A DNA stretch of 19,839 nucleotides from an uncultured Oscillospiraceae bacterium (GCA_900754515.1 CAAEDD010000179.1:1-19839); one strand, 5' to 3'. Shown: positions 1-7,560, numbered from the stretch's first letter. The notes: generated from the sequence alone by a model not told the origin. Numbers and translations: made by a program.

Positions 1-53
1 ACTATGGATGGAATCAAATTACTAATGAAATCTTGTATTGGAGCAGAAATTGA
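1..53 (+). CDS. Possible C-terminal tail of an upstream gene (cut by window edge)
   Basis: In the third forward frame the window opens with about 16 codons (YGWNQITNEILYWSRN) that end at a TGA at 51-53. The stop lies 15 bases before the next gene's start, with that gene's ribosome binding site in between, as expected for a tandem gene pair. The fragment is too short to assign a family. The other frames are also partly open here, so this could be chance. Confidence 0.25.
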   Translation, partial: YGWNQITNEILYWSRN

Positions 54-68
54 TAAGGGAGTGAAAAA

Positions 69-1022
69 GTGGGAATCTGGGGACCTGGATTATACGAAAA
101 CGATACCTCGCTGGATATTAAAGATCAATTTGAAGAGTTGTTCAATGCCGGCAAACCAGTCCAAGAAATTACCGAGAAATTGATAGCAGCTTTTAAAACC
201 ATAATGGGAGACTCCGCAGAGGAGCCACTGTTTTGGTATGCATTAGCTGATACACAATGGAATTTTGGTGTGCTTTTACCTAGTGTTAAGGAAGAAGCTC
301 TTCATTGGATGGAAGTAGATAATTTCACATTGAATTTTCAAACGATCAGTACCGCAACAAAAGATCAGAGAAAAATGGTATTAGATAATCTGCAATCCAA
401 GCTTCTTTCTCCACAACCTCCAGTTAAAAAGCCAATCAAAAAGAGAGTGTATAGGTGCCAATGGAAACTCGGTGATGTTTTTGCTTATCAACTGGAGAGT
501 GATTTAGCGAAAGAAAAAGGGCTCTTTGGACGTTACTTTCTAATTCAAAAGGTTGATGAAGGCATATGGTATCCTGGGCACATAGTGCCAATTGTATATG
601 TAAAAATAACCAAGGATACAACCCTTCCATCGACTATAGAAGAATATAACAACTTGGAATATGTTCAAACAAGTTTCACAAAGTATGAACAACGATTCTG
701 GCCAATAGATATGAGACGCCCGAAAGAAGATATTGCCGAAAAATCCAAAATCAACTATCAAGTTGATGAGTATGGTTTTTTGCCCCAATACAGGATAAAA
801 CTGCTAAACACTTCAAAAAAGCTTATTCCGTCAAAGCTGATCTATATCGGTAATTTTGCAGACGCCATCCCTCCTAGAATAGAATTCATCCCTCATTCAA
901 AAGACAATATTTCAGCTGTCTTCTGGAAAAAATTTGATGAAACTTTTGAGACAAAGATGATTAAGCAGTATTGTGGACACAACCTCAGGGAATTGAATAT
1001 TTACATGAATACCGACAATTAG
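69..1022 (+). CDS. DUF4259-like protein of unknown function
   Basis: A 317-residue soluble protein with no signal peptide or membrane segment. It begins MGIWGPGLYENDTSLDIKDQF, the hallmark opening of DUF4259-like proteins (M-G-x-W-G-x-G-x-x-x-x-D-x-x-x-D), followed by an ALADTQW segment at about residues 58-64. A second region from about residue 130 (WKLGDVFAYQL) resembles the 'GDVFA' strand found in some Firmicute immunity-type proteins. The start is GTG at 69, supported by an AAGGGAG-type ribosome binding site at about 55-62. The ATG-free N-terminus fits the family's conserved first residues. The gene is clearly richer in A+T than the hydrogenase genes downstream, which suggests separate ancestry. 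The function is unknown. An immunity or defence role is only a guess from the company such proteins often keep. Confidence 0.75.
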   Translation: MGIWGPGLYENDTSLDIKDQFEELFNAGKPVQEITEKLIAAFKTIMGDSAEEPLFWYALADTQWNFGVLLPSVKEEALHWMEVDNFTLNFQTISTATKDQRKMVLDNLQSKLLSPQPPVKKPIKKRVYRCQWKLGDVFAYQLESDLAKEKGLFGRYFLIQKVDEGIWYPGHIVPIVYVKITKDTTLPSTIEEYNNLEYVQTSFTKYEQRFWPIDMRRPKEDIAEKSKINYQVDEYGFLPQYRIKLLNTSKKLIPSKLIYIGNFADAIPPRIEFIPHSKDNISAVFWKKFDETFETKMIKQYCGHNLRELNIYMNTDN

Positions 1023-1227
1023 TTTTTATTATGCCTGGACACCATGCCGGCAAGCATCTGATTGAGGGAAGAAGCAACTTGTTTGGATAACCCTAACCGC
1101 CTATAGATTTAGGGCAATCCTGACAAGCGTCGCAGTGTCACACCGTCAATGCCTGCTGGTACATAAAAACACGTAATCCTTACCAGCTCAAACTTCATAT
1201 TTCAAAACCAATCAAGGAGGAACAGCT
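1023..1227 (+). other. Intergenic stretch without recognised feature
   Basis: Between the stop of the DUF4259-like gene and the ribosome binding site at 1214-1220 I see no RNA gene, clear terminator or convincing promoter. Short open stretches such as the codons ending at the TAA near 1176 carry no recognisable protein. It may hold the promoter of the following membrane-protein gene, but no box pair is good enough to name. Confidence 0.4.
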
Positions 1228-1347
1228 ATGATGCCCTTTACAGTCCTCCGCAGATTCTCCGGCTCGGATTATCTGCTCCCCGGTTTGGAGGAGCAGGACA
1301 GGCAGCCCGGAATTTGGAGGTGGATATGCGCTATAACATTGCCATGA
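1228..1347 (+). CDS. Short ORF with a strong ribosome binding site overlapping the next gene's start
   Basis: ATG-ATG at 1228-1233 opens a 39-codon frame ending at TGA 1345-1347. An excellent AAGGAGG box lies at 1214-1220 with 7-base spacing, a better initiation signal than most genes here. The peptide (MMPFTVLRRFSGSDYLLPGLEEQ, then residues to 39) matches nothing I know. Its last 22 bases overlap the start of the membrane protein at 1326 in another frame. It could be a leader peptide whose translation couples to the membrane protein, or the true N-terminus of that protein separated from it by a one-base indel. Confidence 0.4.
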   Translation: MMPFTVLRRFSGSDYLLPGLEEQDRQPGIWRWICAITLP

Positions 1348-1988
1348 CTTTGCCTTTGGTCACAATATTGACGCCGCTTTTCCTTCTCCTTTACATAAAA
1401 TATGCCTCCGACGCATCCTTCAAAGAGCTTAAAAGAATGTCGGATGATGTTAAATTCAAGGAGCGCTTTCTGCCCGGCTGGTGTATGCTGCTGGCAATCT
1501 TTGTGGGCATTTTCCTCGTCTGCACCGTTATTACCTGCGTACAGGGAACCTCCTCCCCTAGATATTTGGCTCTGGTGCTGCCTTTTCTCCTGCCTGGCGC
1601 CCTGGCTCTGCTTTACGCCCTCTTTTGGAATGTAAAGATAGACGGCAAGAATATAAGATTTTTCACCCCCTTTTTGTGCTGGGGCAAAACCTACCATATC
1701 TCAGAATTAAAAGGTCTTAAACGCACGGAAAACCATTGCATCGTTTACCGGGCAGACGGAAAAATCCTTTGTATCTGCGCCAGGGTGTCGATTGCGACCT
1801 ACCCCGGCCTGCTGTATAACTATTTTCTATATCATAAAATGATCATTCCCTATGACAAAAAGCGGCTGGAGCGGGAAAAAGCCAAAAAGCGACTCCAGCG
1901 GAAAGAGCAAAAAGCAAAAAAACGCCAAGCCTTCTGCGCCAAGGCGAAAAGTAAACTCTCCTCTCTGTTCACCAGGGGATATAAATAA
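1326..1988 (+). CDS. Membrane protein with three N-terminal TM segments and a PH-like cytoplasmic domain
   Basis: About 220 residues. Hydrophobic segments lie at roughly residues 5-25, 50-70 and 78-98. A beta-rich stretch follows at about 100-165 (KIDGKNIRFF ... HISELKGLKR), which resembles bacterial PH-like domains with a short-strand 'I/F-x-x-F' pattern. A very Lys/Arg-rich tail fills the last 40 residues. I chose ATG 1326 over the in-frame TTG 1314 because GGAGG at 1316-1320 sits 5 bases before it. The gene is followed after 18 bases by another unknown gene on the same strand, so the two are probably co-transcribed. The function is unknown. The basic tail suggests contact with membrane phospholipid or nucleic acid, but this is not demonstrated. 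Confidence 0.7.
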   Translation: MRYNIAMTLPLVTILTPLFLLLYIKYASDASFKELKRMSDDVKFKERFLPGWCMLLAIFVGIFLVCTVITCVQGTSSPRYLALVLPFLLPGALALLYALFWNVKIDGKNIRFFTPFLCWGKTYHISELKGLKRTENHCIVYRADGKILCICARVSIATYPGLLYNYFLYHKMIIPYDKKRLEREKAKKRLQRKEQKAKKRQAFCAKAKSKLSSLFTRGYK

Positions 1989-2006
1989 CCGCAAGGAGGC
2001 AATGCT

Positions 2007-2747
2007 TTGAAATACGAAAAGGACATAGAAAAGCTGCGCAGCTTGTATTATGATTATCGGGAGTCTTACGAAAGGCTGTATGAGGAATTTAAATCCAGCC
2101 GTACAAAACAGGAATACTGCCGGGGCGGAGAAGTTCTGCACCGTGGCTACTACTGTCCAAGCCCTGTACTTGATATAGTGGTCGGCAGGGGCAACAGAGG
2201 ACGGCTGGTAAAGCACCCCAGGAAAAACACTCTTTACGACTACATTTATTATAAGAATGAGGATGGCCGCCTGCTCATGGCGGAAAAGTACGATACCTTT
2301 CTGCCCACGGCCTCTGCGAATAGTCCGCCCTGCAGCCGGGAGTTTGTCATTGCCTCCGGTCGGACGGAAATAGCTCCCATATACGAGCTCAATCCCATTT
2401 CCGGGCAAATAAGCATTGCTTCCCTTTCCCTGTGTGAATTTGACGAGGGCGGCAGACTCCTGTCCTACAGTATTCTACATATGCCTACGTACCTGGACAG
2501 CAACAATCAGCTGAAAACCATGGAAGACTGTATGCAGTTTTATTCCGAGCACTTCCGTTATGACAGTCACGGTCTACTGGAGGAATCCAGCCTTAAGGAT
2601 ACCTTTGATAAGTTTACAAGAATATGCCGTTTTAAATTTTTTCATGATCTCCAGGGCTTTCTCAGTTCCTATTTATCGGGAGACGAACAGGGGAATTACT
2701 CCCCGAATATTTATCAGATCCCTGCCTGCAAGCGCAGGCGCATCTGA
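2007..2747 (+). CDS. Conserved-looking hypothetical soluble protein
   Basis: A 246-residue protein with no signal peptide or membrane segment. The N-terminal 30 residues are a charged probable helix (KDIEKLRSLYYDYRESYERL). The middle carries repeated 'Y/F-D-x-x-G-x-L' turns (KNEDGRLL at about 84, EFDEGGRLL at about 148, YDSHGLLEE at about 190), a pattern seen in beta-strand repeat proteins. The start is TTG at 2007, decided by an AAGGAGG box at 1993-1999 with 7-base spacing. The nearby ATG at 2002 runs into a stop after two codons. It lies 18 bases downstream of the membrane protein and probably shares its mRNA. I do not recognise the family and assign no function. Confidence 0.65.
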   Translation: MKYEKDIEKLRSLYYDYRESYERLYEEFKSSRTKQEYCRGGEVLHRGYYCPSPVLDIVVGRGNRGRLVKHPRKNTLYDYIYYKNEDGRLLMAEKYDTFLPTASANSPPCSREFVIASGRTEIAPIYELNPISGQISIASLSLCEFDEGGRLLSYSILHMPTYLDSNNQLKTMEDCMQFYSEHFRYDSHGLLEESSLKDTFDKFTRICRFKFFHDLQGFLSSYLSGDEQGNYSPNIYQIPACKRRRI

Positions 2748-2806
2748 GTCTGCCTGTGATATTTCTCTGAAACTAAAGGCAAGAGAAACGAGCTTTTGCT
2801 ATAATC

Positions 2807-3238
2807 TTTGGTCTGTTAATGATGCTTATTTCTCTGTCCCCGCTATTTTGACTTCAGCTTCTATATACTTATGGGTGCGGCTCTGTGCTCATTTTAGTAT
2901 CTCTTTTCCGGCTGTCTTTTGCCTGCTTATCCATTGCCGATTATTGGTTCATTTTCTATGCCGGCTTCATACGCTGCAATTTTCCAGAGTAGGAGCTGCA
3001 GCATGCTTAGATTTACGACGCCTGTGGTTTTTCCCCCTGCTACTGCTTTTTACCTACAAAGATTTCCCGCCATTAAAGACTGTTCCGCCATGCACAAGGC
3101 TCCCAGGCAGTTTAAACACGCCGCAGTTTTGGAGTATAACGGAGCCATCTTTGACCTCACATTGGAAAGCTGCAGGAAAAGCTGAGAGACTATTTAAAAT
3201 TTGACCATGAGCACATTGTGGAGCAAACCACACGTTGA
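2807..3238 (+). pseudogene. Decayed gene remnant, frameshifted
   Basis: This stretch lacks an intact ORF but has protein-like segments in two frames. From 2807 one frame reads a hydrophobic membrane-like sequence (FGLLMMLISLSPLF, stop, then about 45 more hydrophobic codons to a second stop near 2988). From about 3006 a different frame reads PRQFKHAAVLEYNGAIFDL. At about 3165 it must shift frame to continue as LQEKLRDYLKFDHEHIVEQT, ending at TGA 3236-3238. That C-terminal segment has the amphipathic, charged look of real protein. The simplest reading is a dead membrane-protein gene with one internal stop and at least two indels, left next to two unknown genes of similar style. The parent family is not recognised. 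Confidence 0.4.
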
Positions 3239-3259
3239 ATCCACGGCACCACAAATTGT

Positions 3260-3301
3260 TCTCTCACTTTCTTCTTAAATCAAGAGAGACTTTCTTTTTT
3301 T
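3260..3301 (+). terminator. Possible weak terminator after the gene remnant
   Basis: A 6-bp inverted repeat (TCTCTC at 3260-3265, GAGAGA at 3284-3289) is followed by a T-rich run at 3291-3301. The stem is short and the loop long (18 bases), so termination would be weak. It sits 21 bases after the remnant's final stop codon. Confidence 0.3.
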
Positions 3302-3373
3302 AATCAAAGTTTTTGCAAAAATATAAACTTTTTTAATATCGTAAAAATCGCACATTCAAAAATAAAAGGATAG

Positions 3374-3408
3374 AAAAAAAGGCCATGGTTAACTCCATGG
3401 CCTTTTTT
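3374..3408. terminator. Bidirectional rho-independent terminator
   Basis: A perfect 8-bp stem (GGCCATGG at 3381-3388, CCATGGCC at 3395-3402) with a 6-base loop is flanked by A7 on the left and T6 on the right, which extends the pairing. It reads as a terminator on either strand. It separates the plus-strand remnant region from the minus-strand YcxB-like gene that ends 30 bases to the right. Confidence 0.9.
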
Positions 3409-3437
3409 ACTCTTATTTTCCTGCCGCTCCAAATTCT

Positions 3438-4028
3438 TTATAAATGATAGGGTTCATCCGGTTTGCGGCGCAATAATGTCTGTAGCTTGGCAAAGGGGAT
3501 ACGTCTGAGCACAAATGTCTTTCCGCTCTTTTTCTCGACATATTCTCTGAACTCTTTGCTCTCGTCTCCAAGTTCAGACTTTGGGATCATGTATCCGCCG
3601 TAGCGATCCCTGAAAATATAGTAATACTGAATATCTTCCCCCATGCCGTAAATCTTTGAGTACGGGAGGAAATCATCTTCCTGTTTATCTTTCTCTTTTT
3701 CCGCATCCAGAGAGATAATCCTGATTCCTTCGTTCTCAAAGATATATTTTGATGCCGGAAATTTAACGCCGGACGCTTTGATTTTCTCGGCGATCTTATG
3801 GGCGGTACGGTTTGCCGAAGCATATGTACTTGTAGTCAGATAGCAGCCATATGCAATTACAAGTATGCCCCACCATCTGTCATGCATTATAACGCCAAGC
3901 AGCACCAAAGCGACGCTCAGTCCGGTTCGCACAATTTTATTGCTTTTACAAAACAGATCATACTGCATACGGGAAAGCAACTCCAGCGATTTTTCGGAAT
4001 GCTGCATCACTGCACAATAAGTTTTCAT
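3438..4028 (-). CDS. YcxB-like membrane protein
   Basis: A 196-residue protein with a short N-terminal part, two closely spaced membrane segments at about residues 30-48 and 52-70, and a cytoplasmic C-terminal domain. In that domain ENEGIRII ... DFLPYSKIYGMGED is followed by YYYIFRDRYGGYMIPKSEL and ends KTFVLRRIPF. This order (two TM helices, then a small beta domain with 'Y-x-x-I ... Y-I-P-K') fits the YcxB-like family, whose role is unknown. I chose ATG 4028 because GGAGAG sits 7 bases upstream; the in-frame ATG at 4046 has no ribosome binding site. It is transcribed away from the TRAP operon from its own promoter (4096-4124) and ends at the shared terminator. Confidence 0.75.
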   Translation of the reverse strand: MKTYCAVMQHSEKSLELLSRMQYDLFCKSNKIVRTGLSVALVLLGVIMHDRWWGILVIAYGCYLTTSTYASANRTAHKIAEKIKASGVKFPASKYIFENEGIRIISLDAEKEKDKQEDDFLPYSKIYGMGEDIQYYYIFRDRYGGYMIPKSELGDESKEFREYVEKKSGKTFVLRRIPFAKLQTLLRRKPDEPYHL

Positions 4029-4095
4029 GCGGTCTCTCCAATGCATATTTTTTCATTCAGTATGCAAAAAATTCAGATTTTTCACAAATATAAAT

Positions 4096-4124
4096 ATTAT
4101 ATAACAAAAAATCTAATTTTCCAA
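4096..4124 (-). promoter_or_regulatory. Sigma-A-type promoter of the YcxB-like gene
   Basis: Reading the minus strand, TTGGAA (4124-4119), a 17-base spacer, then TATAAT (4101-4096). The -10 box is consensus, the spacing is ideal, and the region is AT-rich. Transcription would begin near 4089 and give a leader of about 60 bases before ATG 4028. Confidence 0.6.
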
Positions 4125-4209
4125 CAAATGTTTTCAGTTTAACTTTAACAAATCTTAACATTGAATTTATATCTTTTATACAATAATTCTTAAATTGGCT
4201 TAATTGTAA

Positions 4210-4237
4210 TTGACAAATTTAGCTAATCTGCTATGAT
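4210..4237 (+). promoter_or_regulatory. Strong promoter of the TRAP transporter operon
   Basis: A consensus TTGACA at 4210-4215, a 16-base spacer, and TATGAT at 4232-4237 (five of six consensus bases), in very AT-rich DNA. The predicted start near 4244 gives an untranslated leader of about 225 bases before dctP. No clear operator palindrome is visible around it. Confidence 0.7.
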
Positions 4238-4282
4238 ATACGCGGATCTAAAAGTTTTTAGTAATATTTTCCTAACATTTAT

Positions 4283-4474
4283 TTGTTCCATTATTTAATT
4301 TCCGAAAATACATTTACTCTTGTATATACACTTGGAAGAATCTGTCAAATTGTTTTGGTGGTTTTGTACGGTATTGTTTCCCTCTCCATGTATGGAAAAA
4401 AGATCGTCAAAGCAAAACCGGAGCAAGGCGGCAGACCTAATAAATTTTTTCACGAAAAGGAGAAAGAAAAATGA
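4283..4474 (+). CDS. Possible small single-TM protein in the TRAP leader
   Basis: A 63-codon frame from TTG 4283 has one hydrophobic segment at about residues 20-37 (ICQIVLVVLYGIVSLSMYG) and a strongly basic tail (KKIVKAKPEQGG ... HEKEKEK). Its stop shares the sequence ATGA with the dctP start (4471-4474), the classic arrangement for coupled translation. Against it, there is no ribosome binding site before the TTG and no in-frame ATG until 4388. It lies wholly inside the predicted mRNA leader. It may be a real leader protein or a chance frame. Confidence 0.3.
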   Translation: MFHYLISENTFTLVYTLGRICQIVLVVLYGIVSLSMYGKKIVKAKPEQGGRPNKFFHEKEKEK

Positions 4475-5550
4475 AAAAGTTCCTAGCATTGTTACTGGCT
4501 TTGATGATGGTTCTGTCCCTCGTCGCCTGCGGCTCGGCTCCTGCTGCCGAGAAGGAAGCCCCTGCCGAAGCGGAAGGCACCGAAGCGGAAGCCGCCGATC
4601 CCGCCGATGATTTTTATCTCGAGCTGAAGTTCTCCAACGTATTCCAGCCCACTGAATGGAACTACAAAGCTTCTGAAAAACTGGCTCAGATGATTACAGA
4701 GAGAACCGACGGCCACATTGTTGTTACATACTATGGCCAGAATGAGCTGGACTGCTACGGTGACTCCGTTTTCCGCGCGGTTCAGGGCGAGGACTGGATG
4801 GGTCTTGAGGAGCCCTCCCTTTTTGCTGACTATGTTGGTGATGCTGCAATGGTTATCGCTCCCATGCTCTACAGCACCAATGATGAATATAACTACGTCA
4901 TGGATTCCGAGTTCGTCGCCAATCTTATAGATCAGCTTGCCGAGCAGGGCATCCATGTTCTGGATACTCACTATTCCTTTGGTTTCCGTTCCGTGGTTAC
5001 CAACCTCAATGTTACCAAGCCTGAAGATCTGAACGGACATGTGCTGCGCGCCACATCTTCCGCGCTTTTCACTAAGACTCTTGAGTGCCTGGGTGCAACC
5101 GCCAACCCCATGAGCTTTACCGAGTGCCTCTCCGCAATTTCCTCCGGTGTTGTTGAGGGCTTTGAGGGCTCCGTGTCCACTCTGGCCGGTGCCGGCAACC
5201 CCTACGAGCTGGTTAAGAACGTGGCTGAGACCAACCATCTTATAGCAACCCGTTGGCTGTTCATCTCCGAGGAGTGCTGGCAGAAGATCCCCGAGAAGTA
5301 CCAGAAGATAATTGAGGAATGCGCTTATGAATGCGGCATGTGGGAGCAGACCTCCTGCGAGGACGATGAAGCAACCCAGATTGAATTCCTGAAGAGCCAG
5401 GGCGTAACCTGGAATGAAGTGGATCTGGACGCTTTTGCCGAGGCCTGCGAGCCTGTCATCGACTGGATCGTTGAGGAATACGGCTCCTCCTACGAGGCTT
5501 ACGATAGTCTGAAGGCCCTTGTGGCAGAATATCGCGCAAACAACACCTGA
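4471..5550 (+). CDS. dctP: TRAP transporter substrate-binding lipoprotein (DctP family)
   Basis: The extracytoplasmic solute receptor of a tripartite ATP-independent periplasmic (TRAP) transporter. It has 359 residues. The N-terminus is a lipoprotein signal (MKKFLALLLALMMVLSLVAC) with the lipobox cysteine at residue 20, followed by a low-complexity Ala/Glu linker to about 47. Two alpha/beta lobes follow. The FGFR segment at 170-173 and the LNGHVLRATSS segment, with Arg193, match the family's conserved binding site, where the Arg usually pairs with a substrate carboxylate. The ligand is therefore probably an organic acid, but which one cannot be read. ATG 4471 is preceded by AAAAGGAG. No catabolic gene lies next to the operon to hint at the substrate. 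Confidence 0.95.
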   Translation: MKKFLALLLALMMVLSLVACGSAPAAEKEAPAEAEGTEAEAADPADDFYLELKFSNVFQPTEWNYKASEKLAQMITERTDGHIVVTYYGQNELDCYGDSVFRAVQGEDWMGLEEPSLFADYVGDAAMVIAPMLYSTNDEYNYVMDSEFVANLIDQLAEQGIHVLDTHYSFGFRSVVTNLNVTKPEDLNGHVLRATSSALFTKTLECLGATANPMSFTECLSAISSGVVEGFEGSVSTLAGAGNPYELVKNVAETNHLIATRWLFISEECWQKIPEKYQKIIEECAYECGMWEQTSCEDDEATQIEFLKSQGVTWNEVDLDAFAEACEPVIDWIVEEYGSSYEAYDSLKALVAEYRANNT

Positions 5551-5572
5551 GCGCCAGCCAATATAAGTTAGC

Positions 5573-5597
5573 CGGACTGCCCATTCCGGGCAGTCCG
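5573..5597 (+). promoter_or_regulatory. mRNA hairpin between dctP and dctQ
   Basis: A perfect 10-bp GC-rich stem (CGGACTGCCC / GGGCAGTCCG) with a 5-base loop begins 23 bases after the dctP stop. No T-run follows, so it is not a normal intrinsic terminator. Such structures often protect the upstream message from 3' decay, which would raise binding-protein levels above those of the membrane subunits. The effect here is inferred. Confidence 0.65.
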
Positions 5598-5658
5598 CAT
5601 CAAATATTCAGGAGCTTCCTTAAATTTTGGGAAGAGGATATGGAATAAGGATTTGTCT

Positions 5659-6210
5659 ATGAGAAAAAAATTTACTCCAAAGCAATTTTTCATGAATCTT
5701 GACGCCATTATTACCGGTTCGACTTTAACGCTTTGTGTCGTACTGGTTAATTTTAATGTAATAATGCGGTATATTTTCAATTCTCCCCTTCAATGGAGCG
5801 AAGAGGTTGTGACAAGCCTTTTTGTATGGACTGTTTTTATAGGCAGTGCCTATGCCTACCGCAAGCAGGCTCACCTTGGCGTTGATATTCTGGTCAATCT
5901 TATGGCGCCTCCAGTCAGGCGCAGAGTCAATATTATAATGTCTGTCATTGAGCTGCTCATCCTCATCATGCTGACGTACATAAGCGCTCAATATGTATAT
6001 AACCTGATATACATACGCGGAGAATTCAAGCCTGTTGTAACTGACATTCTGCGTATACCAAAGTGCTTTACCGGAGTAGCCGTTCCTCTTGGATTTGGTT
6101 TGTCTGCCATATATTCCGTGTACTTTATGCTGACAGACAGGTTGGGGATTATAAAGAAGAAGGCTGCCGGCCCGGAAGAATCTCACCATGTTGAAGGGGG
6201 TAATTACTGA
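5659..6210 (+). CDS. dctQ: TRAP transporter small membrane subunit (DctQ family)
   Basis: The small integral membrane subunit of the TRAP transporter, which pairs with DctM and helps dock the binding protein. It has 183 residues and four hydrophobic segments at about 17-37, 50-68, 92-112 and 137-158. Family features are visible: a W-S-E-E motif at 46-49, an A-Y-R motif followed by a conserved H and D at about 66-76 (AYRKQAHLGVD), and an R-I-P motif at 132-134 before the last helix. I preferred ATG 5659 to the in-frame TTG 5653 because the AATAAGG box ends at 5650, only two bases before the TTG. It overlaps dctM by one base (TGATG), so the two are probably translationally coupled. Confidence 0.93.
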   Translation: MRKKFTPKQFFMNLDAIITGSTLTLCVVLVNFNVIMRYIFNSPLQWSEEVVTSLFVWTVFIGSAYAYRKQAHLGVDILVNLMAPPVRRRVNIIMSVIELLILIMLTYISAQYVYNLIYIRGEFKPVVTDILRIPKCFTGVAVPLGFGLSAIYSVYFMLTDRLGIIKKKAAGPEESHHVEGGNY

Positions 6211-7526
6211 TGACATTGACATTTATTGATCTTATCCCCATTTTCCTGGTGTTCATTCTGTACTTTATGGGCCTTCCCATAGTTTATTCACTGTTTGGTG
6301 CAACATTCTTTTATTTCATGGTGCTGGATCCCAGTACGAAGTGCTGGCTGATACTGCAAAAAGTCATGAACTCTACCCAGTCATTCTCCATGCTGGCCAT
6401 ACCCTTTTTCATTATGGCCGGTTCGGTTATGAACTTCGGCGGAATCAGTGAGAAAATGATGGACTTCTGCGAGTGTGTCACCGGACATATGCGGGGCGGC
6501 TTGGCACAGGTCAACGTCCTTCTTTCCATGCTTATGGGCGGCTGTTCCGGTTCCGCCAATGCCGACTGCGCCATGCAGTCCAAAATGCTGGTGCCCGAAA
6601 TGGAGCGCAGAGGCTATTCAAAAGCTTTCTCCGCCGCCATTACGGCGGCCTCCTCAGCGGCGACGCCGGTCATTCCTCCAGGAGTTAACCTGATTGTGTT
6701 CTGCCTGATAGCTCAGGCTTCTCTGGGCAGAGTTTTTGCCGCCGGATATATTCCCGGAATAATGATGTCCGTCTCCATGATGATTGTTGTGGCGATAATT
6801 GCAAAGAAGCGCAACTACCCCACCACCAGGGACAAGTTCCCTCCCATAAAGCTGGTGCTGCGTCAGGCTTTTGTGTCATTCTGGGGCCTGTTCTTCCCCT
6901 TCGGCATAATTCTTGGAATGCGCTTCGGGCTTTTCACTCCCTCTGAGGGTGGTGCCGTGGCCGTGCTGTACTGCTTTGTCATCGGCGGACTTGTGTATAA
7001 AAAGCTGAGCTTAAAGAAACACTTTATTCCCATTATTCTGGACACTATCGCCGGCACTTCCAGTGTCGTGCTGATAATGGTCTCCGCCAGTGTGTTCGGC
7101 CAGTACATGACTTGGATCAATCTCCCCAAGATTGTTACCACCGCTGTGCTGAATCTTACCAGCAACAAGTATGTATTCCTCATGCTGTGCAACGTGATTC
7201 TTCTGATAATGGGTATGTTCCTGGAAGGCGGAGCTGCTTTGATGATAATCACTCCCCTGCTGCTGCCTGTGGCAAGAAGTCTCGGGGTCGATGTATATCA
7301 CTTTGGCCTTGTAGCCATAGTCAATATTATGATTGGCGGAATAACTCCTCCTTTCGGCTCCATGATGTTCACCACCTGCGGAATTACCGGCTGCCCCATC
7401 AGCGCATTTTTGAAAGAAGTTTGGCCGTTTATTGTGTGTCTGCTGATAGTTCTGCTATTGCTGACCTTCTTCCCGATACTGATTACCATCGTACCGGACC
7501 TGATTTACGGCCCAGCAGTTATCTGA
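6210..7526 (+). CDS. dctM: TRAP transporter large membrane subunit (DctM family)
   Basis: The transport-catalysing subunit of the TRAP system, which in characterised members couples solute uptake to Na+ entry. Its 438 residues are close to the usual length of about 425-430. The sequence is hydrophobic throughout with about a dozen membrane segments. Recognisable DctM stretches are the N-terminal GLPIVYSLFGATFF, FFIMAGSVMNFGGISEKMM at about 68-86, the Gly/Ser-rich GGCSGSANADCAMQSKMLVPEM, and AAITAASSAATPVIPPGV, the signature hairpin region of the family. A second matching half near the C-terminus (MFLEGGAALMIITPLLLPVA, then IGGITPPFGSMMFTTCGI) reflects the inverted repeat of the IT superfamily. 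The ATG at 6210 overlaps the dctQ stop. Confidence 0.95.
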   Translation: MTLTFIDLIPIFLVFILYFMGLPIVYSLFGATFFYFMVLDPSTKCWLILQKVMNSTQSFSMLAIPFFIMAGSVMNFGGISEKMMDFCECVTGHMRGGLAQVNVLLSMLMGGCSGSANADCAMQSKMLVPEMERRGYSKAFSAAITAASSAATPVIPPGVNLIVFCLIAQASLGRVFAAGYIPGIMMSVSMMIVVAIIAKKRNYPTTRDKFPPIKLVLRQAFVSFWGLFFPFGIILGMRFGLFTPSEGGAVAVLYCFVIGGLVYKKLSLKKHFIPIILDTIAGTSSVVLIMVSASVFGQYMTWINLPKIVTTAVLNLTSNKYVFLMLCNVILLIMGMFLEGGAALMIITPLLLPVARSLGVDVYHFGLVAIVNIMIGGITPPFGSMMFTTCGITGCPISAFLKEVWPFIVCLLIVLLLLTFFPILITIVPDLIYGPAVI

Positions 7527-7560
7527 AATTAATAAAACTTTAATCAGTCTTTCTATAAGT

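Noticed and set aside
2560..3204. A 214-codon plus-strand ORF overlapping the end of the 2007-2747 gene
   Set aside because: Its first half overlaps a real gene in another frame. The rest passes through the remnant in a frame with no coherent protein character.
4492..5238. A 248-codon minus-strand frame opposite dctP
   Set aside because: dctP has a lipoprotein signal and family motifs. The antisense frame has none.
5573..5597. Intrinsic terminator between dctP and dctQ
   Set aside because: The stem is strong but is followed by CATCAAATATTC, without a T-run, and dctQM would be left without a visible promoter.
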